Shown: one piece after another, positions 48,590 through 61,415 of the stretch | How the letters are laid out: every line of letters begins with the position of its first letter | Numbering within the stretch: position 1 is the stretch's first letter | NCBI RefSeq assembly: GCF_028858725.1 | Contig: NC_084790.1 | Location: 32,963,031 to 33,027,030 of the forward strand | DNA: 64,000 nucleotides | DNA from: Colius striatus | Taxonomy: Eukaryota; Chordata; Aves; Coliiformes; Coliidae | Reading direction: 5' to 3' | The notes under the pieces: generated by a model | Seen by the model: the letters and a program-made list of their open reading frames with translations, nothing else | Told to the model about the DNA's origin: nothing | Databases searched by the model: none | Program-made: the position numbers and the translations under genes

Positions 48590-48890
48590 TTCAGAAAGTT
48601 GTGGGTGAACCTGCGCTGGACTCAGTCCGGCTCGCTGACGCCGAGGCGGAGGGTCCTGCAAGGCACCAACTCCTCGCGGCCGGCCCCACGCTGGCGAGTG
48701 GGCGGGCACCGCGCGCAGGGCGGGGACAGTGCGGACGGGTTGGGCCCGTAGCGCTAGCATTCCCAGGCGGCCGAGGGCGCCCCCTGCTGGCTGCGAGCGG
48801 CCGCGCCCGTGCTAGGCGGAGCCCTCGGCAGAGGCGGAGCTGTGCTTTGCTTTGCCGATGTGGCGGTGGGCGCACGTCCTGGTGCACAGG
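48590..48890. promoter_or_regulatory. Second, short CpG island
   Basis: About 300 bp of sharply raised GC and CpG content sits in AT-rich intron, with GC boxes (gggcgggcac, gggcggggac). I cannot find a coding exon with good splice sites in it. It may be an alternative or antisense promoter, or an unmethylated CTCF-bound regulatory element. Confidence 0.65.
48776..48790 (-). promoter_or_regulatory. CTCF-like binding motif
   Basis: The minus strand reads CCAGCAGGGGGCGCC, a full match to the vertebrate CTCF core (CCASNAGGGGGCGC). It lies inside the second CpG island. CTCF motif direction matters for loop anchoring; this one points left. Confidence 0.7.
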
Positions 48891-51800
48891 CAGCATCGAG
48901 CGGCGCTTACTTCATAATGGGTGGCTTTTTTCCCTGGTGTTACTGAGGATTGTTACGCTCCTGGTTGAAATTAAGATTTCTGATGCCATTGCTAAATGAC
49001 CAGTAAATATTACCGAATAGAGAACAGCGTTTCAACAAGTACAAATTACTAGAGAAACACGTTAGCACCGACGAACAACTGAAGCGTTAAAAAGTAGAGG
49101 AATGAAATGAGAAGATTCCTTGTGTACATCTGACAACAAATACTACTTTGCGCATGCCTTCTATCCCCTTTTAATGTGATGGAGAAAACCCTTATACAAT
49201 CACACAAAACCATCTTCACATAAAAACTAGGTTGTATTGGTTTTAATTAATTAAAATTGAACCATGTTCTTCAGTTTAACTTTGGAGCATTCAACTAAAG
49301 AAAACTTTTAATCTTACTAGTTAATAGTAAGTTAACGATATTTCCAACTGAACATAGCTTTTTACTGTATTTACTAAATTTTGTGAGGAGGGGACTTACA
49401 AAGACATCTAAGAAATTTCTGTGATAATTTCATTGGTTTACAGTTCTGTTTTAGTCTTTTGGAAAGTTGCATGAGGTTGTTAAGGTTGGGGTTTTTTTCC
49501 TCTTTAAGATTAAACTTTATTTCTTAATTAATGCTGGGCTCCTGTGGAATAGGAACATAACGAAATTAAATTTAAACAACAAATTTATTAAAACAGTCTT
49601 AAAAGGCAAATATATGTTTACCTGTCAGTATGCTGAGAATAAAAATAGCTTAGGAAAATCAAACCAAAATTATTTGAAGAAGTTGTTAATTTTTTTTCTA
49701 CACAGTATTTCTAGAACTAATGATTTAGTATTCACTTGTAATTTATCTTTTTTTTTCCAATCTGTAAGAATTAAGCTACTTTCTCCTACAATTTGTAATA
49801 AATTTCCTAACTTGCAATGAGTAAGCTAATTATGCTGATAGAAATTAGTCCCGTTTCAAGTGAAAGACGGAAAAAAGGCTTCAGCTTTTGAAAGATCACC
49901 CTAAACAATTCAGACTTTGTTTGCTTAGCCAAGAACTTCCTCCAGAAGCATAACTGCTCCTAAAATTTCAGGAATAACATACACCCTTTCAAATACCCAA
50001 TTGCTATTTCTTTACCTTTTGTTTTGTTTTGGGTATCAAAAGAGTGTCTCTGTTAATGTTTAATAAACTTGCTAAGTCTTGGTAGCCTGAGAAAGCAGAA
50101 AAGATAGACCAAAGAATCTCTGTGTTTTTAAAAGAGAAAATGCAACAGCATGCAAAAAATAGTGACTGACTTAACCATACTGAAAAATTTTCTAGCTGCT
50201 ATTCAGTATGGTAGCACAGGGGTTTTGCTAACACTGAAAAAGCCTATTTAACCCTGGAAGCTTTTTGCCTCCATCCTAGGGTATATGATTGTTTTTTGCA
50301 GCATATATTCAGGGTGGTTTTGCTGTCTGTTAGTACTGGAGAATGTGAATTGTATTATCAGCTCCTAAAACAAAGGAAGAAATTATATGATGGGATGACG
50401 AGTCTGGAGCAGCAGGACATGGTATTTGGTAGCATGTGCCTTAAATGTTAACTGTCTTCCTTTTGTTTGATTTTTTTTTTTTTTTTAATTAGAAATCAAA
50501 GATCCTAGGAATAAGGGAGTGGTGTTCTTTGAAAATGAAGTTCTGTGTGTTGATGAAGTATATGTCTAATTCACTAACAGCTGAGCTGGTAAAAATGTAG
50601 TAGTTCCCTGAAAAACTGAGGATAGTGTTCAGTTTTTCATACTTTATTTTTCTTTTCCCAAATTGCAACATATGAAATGGAATTTTTCCAGCTCAGCATT
50701 TGAGAAGACTACAGAGGAAAAGTTCTGGAATTTCCAAGGTCCAGGACAGATAAAAATGGACTTTGGCTGGTTAGCTAAGTTTCTCAGAGTATTTCTTCAT
50801 GAGAAATTTTCTAGACATGTAATGTGCTCTTGGGATTTGAAACTCAGCAGAAGGCTGGACATTTTTGCCAGCATTCAGACTTACCATCCCCATGGAAATC
50901 TATTTCAATTAAAGGAGAGCCTTTAGATATCAAAATCATAAAAGAGGAAAATAGAATTCAGAAATGACAGAAACTGAAAACAGCAAGCATAGTGTTTTCT
51001 GGGTATCTGGTGGCTGTCTGCTTTACTTATAGTTTTAACTACAGGTTATGACAATAACTGTATCTCATATTTGCACCCCAGCTAAAATTAGAGATTCTAC
51101 ATACTCATTGATGTAATTCCTCCTTGGTGGTGAAGAAAGAGGTTTTGCAAATGAGTATAGTGTGCACAAGAGCAAGTGGAGTCTAGATGGTGAAAGGAGC
51201 TGTGAGCTGTGGAGATGTCCAGGCAAATATAGTAAGAGGAAGTAGCTGGGAGAGGAGCGCTAAGATAGGACAACAGGTGTGGTAGTGTTTCTGGGTTTTA
51301 ACAGCCAAAGGATAAAAAAAAAAAGTCAGAAGGAATTGCAGCATTTCCCCATGAGAGACACAACAGAATTGCTGTGCTGTAAAGCTTGATTTAATTTCCT
51401 TACTGAATGGTACTCCAAAACAACAGAACCTTGTTTCCCAAAGAAACATTCACCCATGTAGATACTAAATTTGCCTCTGTTTTTCTTAGAATCTTTGCCT
51501 TGCTGAATACAATGATACTACTGCTTGTGATAAAGAAAACTGAGGTTACTAGGAAGGTTTATCTCTTTGTGAAAACCGTATCAGATTGAGACATGTTATA
51601 TCCAGAAAGGGAGGAAAACTGTGTTATTGTGGAGATGAAATCTCTATTACCATGTATATACAGCACTGCGATAAAAGATCTGCTGTCAACATTTTCTTCT
51701 TTTACTTCATGATTCTATGATTCCAATTAACCTGGGTGTTACCATAACCTGATTTTTTCAGAGAACTAAAATATTACTGTAAATTTTCTTTAATTTTTGA

Positions 51801-53070
51801 AAAAAAAACTTGGTGTGGTATCTCTGGCTGCTAATGGCTGCACTCTGCACGTATAAGAAGAAAAAGACTTTAGTAAAATAATAAACGTTAACTTGGTTCC
51901 TTCTTGGAAACACGACTGGGACAATTGCTTACTAATTGGACCAAGACCAAGAAAGACAGGAAGCTATTTAATATCCCATCAAATATAAAGTAACTTTCAT
52001 TTTCTCTGGCCATGTCGCTCCTACTGATTATTAATGGACATTGCAATAGTAAGCACTTAATCATCTGCAAGGAGATGGGGGTTGCGGAAAGTTTGTACAC
52101 AGTAACAAAAATAATACTTAACTGGCTTTTCTCTGAGACCATTTTTGTGTTCAGGTTTTTCCGTTTTAGCAAATAAGCTATCTTTAGAGAGAGCTTGGCC
52201 TTTCTCTTGGAATAATTTCCTACAGATGGCTTTATCATACGTCTTTAACCATGCTTTCAGCATTGGTCCTGTCTCAAACAGGATTTGCAAGGTCAGTTCC
52301 TAAATGCTGCATCGTTACCTTCTTGCTTTACAGCTAGATTGAATATACAGTGAAAATGTAAAAAAAAATAAAATTAAGGTATATTTAAAATTTTAGTTAT
52401 AGGATTTCTCGGAGTTGTTTCTTGATAGAAGTAGGAAACTGGAGAAAGTTGATCGTTAAATGCACACTATGGATTGCTGTTTTCCATCTATGTTAAAGGC
52501 TGCATGAGTCAGCCAGCACTAGCAACATTTTTACCACTGAAGCTTTCTCTTCTCCAGCCTAAGTTGTGTGGGAACTTAAAGACTTTTGTTTAAAAAAAAA
52601 AAAAATCTTTGTGCAAATTAATGCTCAGTTTGATAAGTGATGCTGTAAAGAAACAGGAGAGAGGCCACAAACTATGGTTAAGCATTTAATATTGGAAGTT
52701 GTGATTCTGGCTTGGATATTTTGTTTGCGATGGTGACAACAAATTTATGTTGTAGTGATGACAATGAATTTAAGCCAAAGAGAGCATTTTATTCATTGCA
52801 TCCACAAAAAACTTGCTAAACAGTTTGCATATACAGTATTTGATTTTTCAGAATCTTAAAAGAGATTCTCAAGAGAACATGAATTTCAAGAAAACCAGAG
52901 AAATACAGAAAAACAAATAGCTTGACATTTCAGGTATATTTTGTAAAATAACTTATATGCAGGAGGCTCAGAAACTCAAGACAGCTGCCTCTTCCAAACC
53001 ATTAATATGAAGTCCTATAAGGATGGGAGTAAAACAATGTTAAGGGTATCTATATGCTCATACCTGGCAT
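48891..53070. other. Intronic stretch without a supported gene
   Basis: Very AT-rich. Frames up to 117 codons (49467-49820 plus; 52238-51888 minus) are Lys/Asn/Phe/Leu-rich and look compositional. Confidence 0.5.
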
Positions 53071-53117
53071 TTCATAGAATGATATAGAATCATAGAATTG
53101 TGGAATCACAGAATCAT
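53071..53117 (-). mobile_element. CR1 3' tail remnant, minus strand
   Basis: tcatagaatgatatagaatc .. ggaatcacagaatcat is the reverse complement of the CR1 terminal repeat. The CR1 body that should follow on the right is absent, and ERVL pol starts instead. Confidence 0.7.
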
Positions 53118-54238
53118 GCTGTGTGGGAGTGGTTACAGCAATGGAGACAAAACAACTGGCAACGATGGGGCAAACCCATCTGGGCTGCCCCAATATGGCA
53201 AGACATCACTGCTCAGCTGGAGAAGCTAGTTGGGAAGGTGTGCCATGTAGATGCCCATATACCTAAGAACAGGGCCATATACTGAAGAACAGCTGCATAA
53301 CCAGCAAGTGGACAAGGCTGTAAAGATTGGAGTAGCTCAGGTAGATTTGGATTGGCAACACAAGGGGGAGTCATTTTTAGCTCGGTGGGCCGACGACATC
53401 TCAGGTCATCAAGGCAGAGATGCCACCTATAAATGGGCTCATGATCGAGGGGTGGATTTAACCTTGGACACCATTGCACAGGTTGTCCATGAGTGTCAGA
53501 CATGCTGCAATCAAACAAGCCAAACAGTGGAAGTCCATATGGTATGGAGGACGATGGCAGAAATATAAATATGGAGAGGCCTGGCAGATTGATTACATCA
53601 CACTGCCACAGACTCACCAAGGCAAACACCATGTGCTCACAATGGTGGAAGCGAGCACCGGCTGGTTGGAAACGTATCCTGTGTCTCATGCCACCGCCCG
53701 GAGCACCATCCAGGGCCTTGAAGAGAAAATCCTCTGGCGACATGGCACTCCAGAAAGAATTTAATCAGACAATGGGACACATTTCCGGAACAACCTCATA
53801 GATGCCTGGGCCAAAGAGCATGGCATTGAATGGGTTTATCACATCCCCTATCATGTACCAGCCTCGGGAAAAATTGAACGACACAATGGACTATTGAAGA
53901 CCATACTGAGAGCAATGGGGGGTGGGACATTCAAACATTGGGATACACACTTAGAAAAGGCCACCTGGCTAGTCAGCTCCAGAGGATCTGTCAACAGAGC
54001 TGGCGCTGCCCAATCAGAACTTTTACATACTGTAGAAGGGGATAAAGTCCCTGTAGTGCACATAAAAGATCTGTTAGGGAAAGCAGTATGGGTGAGTCCT
54101 ACCTTGGGTAAAGGCAAACCCATTCATGGGATTGTTTTTGCTCAGGGACCTGGGTGCACTTGGTGGGTGATGTGCAAGGATGGGGAAACCCAGTGTGTAC
54201 CTCAAGGAAATTTGATTTTGGGTGAGAACAGCCTGTGA
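53118..54238 (+). pseudogene. ERVL pol: RNase H end and integrase, broken
   Basis: Frame 3 (53100-53285) carries the end of RNase H with a linker (GKVCHVDAHIPKNRA). Frame 1 (53251-53568) holds the integrase zinc-binding domain (HQGRDATYKWAHD, ECQTCC). Frame 2 (53474-53764) starts the integrase core (WQIDYITLPQ with the first catalytic Asp). After a TAA at 53762 the same frame continues with DNGTHF, the YHVPASGKIERHNG block (the conserved Glu) and a C-terminal domain to 54238. At least two frameshifts and one stop make it inactive. The integrase style and the LTR indicate the avian ERVL group. Confidence 0.88.
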
Positions 54239-54685
54239 ATCCCATGAATTTAATTGTATTATGTTAGTTGTTAAATAATTTTGCTGTTATATGTCACCAT
54301 TATTGTAGTTACTCTATGCCATATCACTGATACTGCATTAAGAACCACCAAGATCACTGAAAGATGGACCTGGAAGAGCAAGATACAGAATGGTGGAATG
54401 TGAATTGGCGCCCAGTGATGTCCTGAAGATCAGTGCCTTCAACTTAAAGACAAGATACACCGAATAGACCAGCTGCAAACTCCTGATACTGCATGCAATG
54501 ACCTGTCTCTCACACACACACCCTAAAGGGATTTACGATGAATAAGTTACGGACTAAATGGAGTTATATACTTCTCTGTGTGTGCCCATATTTGTTTCTT
54601 TTTTCAGGGTGAGGAAATGTGGTGTTTAGATGTTGTATATTGTGAAACTAGGCATGATGTAGATGGCATAGAATAAGGGGTGGAA

Positions 54686-55126
54686 TGTCCTGGTTTGGGC
54701 TAGGATAGGGTTGACTTTGATGAGGAAGTAGGAAGGGGCACAGCATGGACAGCTGACCTGGGCTGGCCAACAGGTATTCGATACCATCCTGACGTCATGC
54801 CCAGTACATATAGGCAGGGAGCTAGTCGAGGGCGGTGCTGTGGAACCACAAGTTCGGCTGCCAGTCGGGAGCGGTCATGTCTGGTCCTGGGTGATGAGCA
54901 ACTGCGGCACTCACCATTCCTTTGTATATCCCCTCATTTACTGTTATAACTGTTCTTTTTCCTGAACTTGTTTCTTCTTATTGTTGTTCTATTAAACTGT
55001 TCTTATTTCAACCTACGCTGGTTTTCTCCCCTTTTTCTCTGGTTCCCCTCCCCGTTCTGCCAGGAGGGGCAGGAGTGAGCGAGCAGTCTTGTGACTCTTT
55101 GTCCCAGGCTGGACAAAACCAAGACA
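54686..55126 (+). mobile_element. 3' LTR of the ERVL element (441 bp)
   Basis: It starts TGTCCTGGTTTGGGC and ends AAAACCAAGACA, giving imperfect inverted termini. A CRE-type TGACGTCA (54790-54797) and a TATA-like tatag lie in U3, and ATTAAA at about 54989 marks the R region. The 3' part contains the characteristic aggagtgagcgagcag block. Confidence 0.9.
54790..54797. promoter_or_regulatory. CRE palindrome TGACGTCA in the ERVL LTR
   Basis: An exact consensus site for CREB/ATF factors, just upstream of the TATA-like sequence of the LTR. Confidence 0.5.
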
Positions 55127-55579
55127 GCAGGTAAGTCTCCTAACAGTCATGTAATACAGCAGCTAAGAGTAAGTATGTTTTTGTGCTCTAGCAGCAGAGG
55201 TAGTATGGTTTCAAGCTGCAGTTTAAGTTGGTGTTAATTCTTCAGAAAATAACCTCAGAAGAATTTTGTTGTGAGAGAATATCTTAAGAAGAATGACTGG
55301 TCAGAGAGGAGGAACCGATTCTTGTAGTATTCATTTGGTTCAAGTACCTGACTGCCAAGTCAAGTGCAAATAACCTCTTCTGAAACTGTACACTAGCATC
55401 ATGGAAACGTTATAAGTAGAATTTCTTGTGGGAATAAGCAGATTGGCATATGTGTTAGGTGATATTTCTGAATGTCCATGGGCAGTTGAGATTATTACAA
55501 TTGCTCTGTCTTTTATCAGTAAACCCACAGACACTTTACTTTTTAAATTTCTTTTGCAAATATTCTTTTTTAAAGGGTA

Positions 55580-55800
55580 AAACGAAGGACCTTAGGAGTT
55601 GCCAACCAGTCAACCTGACCTCCATGCCCAGTAAGATTGTAGTACAGATCTTCCTGGAAGGAGGATGATGTTGAATCATATGGAAGACAGGGAAGTGATT
55701 AGAGACAGTAGCTTCAGTAAGACTAAATTGTGCCTATCTAGTCTGATGACCTTCTGTGATGTATTGACTGCATCACTAGACAAGGAGCTATATCTGTAGC
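55580..55800 (+). mobile_element. Old CR1 reverse transcriptase fragment
   Basis: Blocks such as ccagtcaacctgacctccat, ggaagacagggaagtgatta + gagacag and gactgcatcactagacaagg match the CR1 region that encodes 'NYRPVSLTS..REVIRDSQHGF'. It is interrupted by stops, diverged, and lacks both ends. Confidence 0.7.
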
Positions 55801-56778
55801 TTAACAAATTACAAGTTGCTTTAAGGTTAACAATTGCTGTATTACAGAACTGAAAAAATATTAGCACTTCCCAGCATTTAATAAATTCTTTTGATGGCAG
55901 AAGTTAAAATGAGAAATAAAAAGAAGAGTGAAGGGAAGGACAGTCCTAATATGCATGATGCATGACTGGTATAGCTGTAGCTGCTAGGCAAGGTACAACA
56001 TCTTTCTTCTTCATGGGCAGATTTGTATGCCATGGGGAAAAAAAAAAAAAGCAGTTAATTTGACTCATCTCTTACTTAATTAGTCTACATAGCTTTCTCA
56101 TTTCTTGAACTCATCTCTAGCTTTTTTGTTGTAGTAGTAAAATATTCTATTTACCTGTTAAGTAACTTTTTCACTGCAGTTTAAAAGGCTCTGGAATTAG
56201 AAGGAACGTCTAAAATCTAATCAGTGTGTCACAAACAGAGGAATATTTTTGACTAGCTGATGTCTGTCATCTGCAGGAGGAGTTTGCATTACCTTTTCTG
56301 GAGTCTGAGGCTCCTAAATCAGGTCCAATTTAGCCTCTTGATTCTCTTTTGCGTCTTTTCAAGTAGGCTGGCCATCTATGGCTGTATCTCAACCATAATA
56401 TGTATACACTGCTTAACTCACAGGTTTTTATTTAAAGGGAGCAGTGATTAGGAGTCTTAAAATTGCTCCAATTCAGACTTTGTTTCCATGCATTTGCTAC
56501 TTAGCAAACTCTATTCTGCAAAGGTAATGCTTATTCCAGACCTCTTCTGATTCATGCACGTTGGTGACACTCAACAGCATCACTCCAGATATAGTAAGTT
56601 TAATAGTACAGGTAGCATATACAAATGTTTTCGTGATCAGATTGGTGCTGAGGAGAGGAAGTCATGAGTGTAGTATTCAGTATCATTAATTTAAGCAATG
56701 AGATATTCCCAGTAGCTCTAAACTCCCACCACTTTTTCCCCTGGGCTATCACTGTGTGTTTGGATGGTTCAGTATTGA

Positions 56779-57608
56779 CAAGCATCAATGACCTGGATGA
56801 GGGGACAGAGTGTACCTTCAGCAAGTTCGCTAATTCCCCAGAAGGCTGTGCTGCCATTCAGTGGGATCTCAACAAGGACAAGTGCAGAGTCCTGCATCTG
56901 GGGAGGAACAACCCCACGCACCAGTACGGGCTGGGGGTTGAACTTCTGAAGACCAGCTCTTAAGAGAGAGACCTGATTGAGGATAAACTAAACATGAGCC
57001 AGCAATGTGCCCTCATGGCCAAGAAGGCCAATGGCATCCTGGGGTGCGTCAAGAACAGTGTGGCGAGCAGGGAGATTCTTTTCCTCTAGTCTGCCTTGGT
57101 GAGGCCTTGTCTTGAGTCCTGTGTCCAGTTCTGGGCTCAGCTCAAGATGGACAGGGAACAGCTGGAGAGAGGCTAGTGCAGAGAGACACCAAGATGATCA
57201 GGGGACTGGAACATCTTTCATACGAGGAAAGGCTGTGGGAACTGGGGCTGTTTAGAAAAGAGGAGATTGAGGGGAGATCTTAGTAACATTTATAAATACC
57301 TAAAGGGTAGGTGTCAGGAGGTTGGGACATCCCTTTTTCTATAGTAGCTAGCAACAGGACAAGGGGTAATGGGATGAAGCTGGAACACAAAAAGTTCCAC
57401 TTAAATATAAGAAAGAACTATTTCACTGTGAGGGTGATGGAACGCTGGCACAGGCTGCCCAGAGGGGTTGTGGAGTCTCCTTCCTTGGAGGTCTTCAAGA
57501 CCCGCCTGGACATGTTCCTATGTGACCTGATCTAGGTGACCCTGCTTCTGCAGGAGTATTGGACTAGATGATCTCTAAAGGTCCCTTCCAACCCCTACCA
57601 TTCTATGA
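56779..57608 (+). mobile_element. CR1 LINE, 5'-truncated
   Basis: It starts at the end of the reverse transcriptase (tgacctggatgaggggacag) and continues through the ORF2 C-terminus ([13 protein letters not shown]) to the terminal ccattctatga. Small deletions relative to other copies are visible, for example after 'gtgctgccattcag'. Confidence 0.93.
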
Positions 57609-60600
57609 AGCAAGCCATTCAAATCTGATACTCTCTTTTTATTACAATGCACAAGTTATGCAGAAATCATGCAATTGTGGAGATTCTTTTTGGCTGTTTA
57701 ATATTTGAGTTTAGAAGGAAACCAACCTGTGCCTGTGGCAGCTGGGCAGTGTAGCACTCTTTCTGGCTTGCATATTACAAAAGAAGAGATGTTTTTCCCA
57801 GAGTTCAGTACATAATGTTAAGCAGGGTATCTCATTTTGATTTTAAAAAAGGAGTGAAGAATAATTTAACTGCAGTTTAATGGCAAACACAAGTTTCTCA
57901 ACTCTTTGAGGCTTTGTGAATCTGTATTATATCTAAATATACACACATGTATATACAAGTGCATGCTATATGTGTATTATTTGAAGAGCATTACTGTGTA
58001 CTCTGTCTTGATACTGATAATGCTGAAGGGGTGGCTGATCTGATGTTTCATGGATGCCAATTGTTTTTTGGAGGTGTCTCAGTATAAATTAAGACTACAG
58101 TTTCATCACATAGGTATTAAAAGCTGTGTGTGTGGGTAAACAGAATGACAAAGTGCCCTGTTACACAGCAGGGAGACTGCTTGGGGTCATGAGAGAGAGA
58201 AAGTTCAGGCTAAAATGTTGGTTAAGAATATAGTAGGCATTAGACCTAAAAGTCTTCTGAACAAGGAAATGCATTTGAAAAGGTGCTGTGGGCAGTGACT
58301 CACATGCCAGACTTGATTCCTTACACAGGAATCTTACTGTCATTTTCCCCACTCTGTAAACTTTATAGTAGAGATAAGCTTCAGTCAGAACCAAAGCCTT
58401 GCTTTTAGAAGGTGCAATTACTCTTCAGTTGCTCTGAAATACAGTTTAAGCTTGTGGATGCAAAAGTAGTTTAACGGAATTTCTCCCTACTCCCTGCAGT
58501 CAAGGCAGTGTAAATTGGCTCGTAGTTCCCTTCAGTCCTGCAGTATTGTCTGTGTTAAACGACAGTTGAAAACTGTTTGGTGATGCAGTCTAAAAAGCTG
58601 CTAGATCATCTTTGGGATTCTCTCTGTTGATCTTCCTTGCAGGTGGGTGAATGGTGATTAACATGTCGTCAGGTTTGTCTAAGTGTAATCTTTCTCAAAA
58701 AGAAAAAGCTTAAAACCCATGATAACTCAATTATTAAAATTCTCCTATTTAAAAAAAGAAAATTAAAAATAGGGAAATCCTCCAGGATTTCCTGGCTGCA
58801 TAACGCAATATTATAGATTGCATTGTTGCAGAGCAAAGCTTTTAGCTGGTAATCCTCTGTTTCAGTGTCCCAGGATCTATTATCTCTGCTGGTCCCATTC
58901 AGTGGACTGCATTACCAGTGCTGTCTTTTCAAGGCTTCTTTTTGTGGGGCTGTTGGTGAGATCAACCAGCTAATTGGTGCAAAGCAGACAAGATGTCTGT
59001 AAATTTTTAGTTAAGGGTTCAAGTTTTATATCTCACTGTTGTACTGTAGGGTATTAGTAAGTAGTTGACCAGAGATTAAACAAATAGGATGTTTTTTCAC
59101 CATGAAAGATATCATTTATTTTTTAAAAAAGAAAAAAAGCATCGCCATATTCTCTGCTAACTGCATTTGATTTTGTGTGTCTCTTTATAGAACATTGAGT
59201 GTGAAACATGTAGGTGAAATCCAAGCTAGCTTTTCTGCTAGTAATGTAGACATTGTCAGAATTGAAGTTAATGTCAACATGAAACCTAATGGGCTGTCTA
59301 GGTGTCTTACATTGTATTTACTAACTGAAAGCTGTACAATTGCAGCTGTGTTACTGTTGCTGGTATCCGTTATAGCTAGAATAAAGACAGCATATCACTG
59401 TGATTGTATATGTCATCGGTGTTTTTGAAAAGCCTATCTGTAAAGCTTATAATGCAGCCTGTAATGAAAAGTCCACAATTATGAGTTTGATTTGGTAGAG
59501 AACAAATTTTAGGTAATGTTGAGGTTAGGTGTAGGCTCTGCAATTTCTTTCATTATCCAAATGCATAGATTTCCAAAAGAAGTTAATATGTATTTCTTAT
59601 AGTTTGGCAGAAAATTTTTCATTATCTGCTGCCTCTCTTTTTTTAATCTTGGACCAATCTAAAAGGCCATATTTTACTTTTATTATGCCTTTGGGGTAAT
59701 GGGCAGAAAGCTGTCCATCCTTATCCTTAACACTGTGTTCCTTTGGACTGTTTTAGCCTGCCTATGAGCTTTAATTGATTCCAAATTTTAAGAATGCATA
59801 TGGTGTGTTCCCAGTGAAAACATTTGTGTTTTGCATAAGTCTAAATTAAATGGAAAATGAATCTTTGCATGTTTGAACAAAACTGATCCTTTTTTCCCTT
59901 TCCACCTTGAATTTTCAGTGGTGTAGTGATTTCTTTTTTGCTCTCACTTCCTACAAAAATATGCAGTATGATCATGCAATACTTTTTTTTTTTTTTCCAG
60001 ATCAGTACAGCCAGAGTCAATGACTCTTAACAGCAAAATAACTTTTTTCTGCCTGAAGTGGGAAGTCAGAAAGAAAATGATATATGAAATTCTGTGTTTA
60101 GAGGCAAATACTTTTCAAAGCAATAATTATCAGCTTGATTTTGCTTTTTTGAGGGGACAGGTGAGGCTTGTCCCCAAGTTGTCAGTTCTGTCCAAAGAGG
60201 TCAGCTAACTCACAATTTCATGTTTTTCATGACCATTGTTAATTTTTCTTCTCTAGGACTGAGTTTCTTCTTTCTCTTCTCAGTTCATTATTTCTTAAAC
60301 TTCCCTGGCAGCTTTAAGGTAACTCTGGCTTCTCAGAAGTGCAAATTAATTCTCAAAAGTCAGAGTTCTGCTGTATCATGATCTCCAGCAAAAATTAGGG
60401 GGGAAAAAAAAAGGTTTAAACAACAGCCTATGGCTGTCTGCTTGCTTAAATTATTGTCTTCTTTGATCAGTTCTGTCCAGGTCCAAAACAACTCATGGAC
60501 TGCGAAGCTTTATGACAAACATTTTGTGTGGAATTTGTTGTAAGTGTTATGTGGAATAGAGCTACTAACATTTTGAAATTATAACAGAGGACTACAAGAA

Positions 60601-61415
60601 ACTTGTTCTATGTAGATCTGTTAGAAAGATTATGAAATGGTATACCTTTACAAATGAGGCTCTTTTTTTTCTCCTTGCCTTTTAAAAAAATTGTTCTGCT
60701 CAGTATTTGCAGAAAGAAGTCATCTTAGGGAAGCATAAATGAAACAATAGCAGTTACCTCACTTTGTGAGCAAGAAAACAGTACATTCAATAAAACTTTA
60801 CAGTGTGAGTAGTTCTGTAAATCTATTTGAAAATACATATAGATACAATCAAACTTCATTTTTTTTCCTTTCCTTGGACTGAAGTCTCAGCATGAGTCTT
60901 CCTAGAGGTGTGCTTTTTATCTTTTTATCCTTTTATCCTAGGCATAAAGAAACCTGTGGAAAGACATTAAGGAGGCAGAAATTCCGCTACAAAAAAAAAA
61001 AAAAAAAGAGAAGGATATTATTAATCGTTTTCTGCCTTGACCTTGGATTTTTCTGTGTTATATTACTGGAAAGAGACAGCTGTTTCATGGCTAAGGTGCT
61101 GAAAAATTTCTGTATTAAAGGATATGGGAAGGACTACACTGCTTAAACCTGAAGTGTGTAGCTTCTTATTTATATGTGTGTGTATGTACTTCACTGCATA
61201 TGTTTAGTTTGCTCTGGATTGGTGAAATAATTCAAATTGTATTGGTTTTAAATGTACAGAAAAAAAATGCATGAAGACTTGGCACACTTGCCAAATGTCT
61301 TTCTGATGCTTATTCTGTTATCAGAATTAAATGCATGACTTGTCAGACATAGCTATGTGACAACTAAATCATTTTAACTTTTTTTTTCCCCTCTCCCTGA
61401 CCCCTTCTTTTGTAG
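57609..61415. other. Intronic stretch without a confirmed exon
   Basis: Two segments here have splice-like borders (59191-59301 and 60001-60160), but neither reads through from exon 2. A long A run lies at about 60991-61008. Confidence 0.5.
60001..60160 (+). other. Candidate cassette or pseudo-exon (160 nt)
   Basis: An excellent acceptor (long T run then ttccag|ATC) and donor (GGGACAG|gtgagg) bound this segment. Entered from exon 2 in phase 1 it gives eight codons and then TGA. One other frame is open throughout but shows no coding-like codon pattern (about a quarter of codons are RNY, as in random sequence). It is probably a pseudo-exon or a stop-introducing cassette. Confidence 0.25.

Larger units (their letters stand above)
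53118..55126 (+). mobile_element. 5'-truncated ERVL provirus with 3' LTR
   Basis: Only the end of pol, about 450 bp of non-coding sequence, a polypurine tract (gaataaggggtggaa) and one LTR remain. No env is present, as is usual in ERVL. The left end abuts a CR1 tail. Confidence 0.9.

Noticed and set aside
49467..49820. 117-codon Lys/Asn/Phe/Leu-rich frame
   Set aside because: Composition reflects AT-rich DNA, with no other support.
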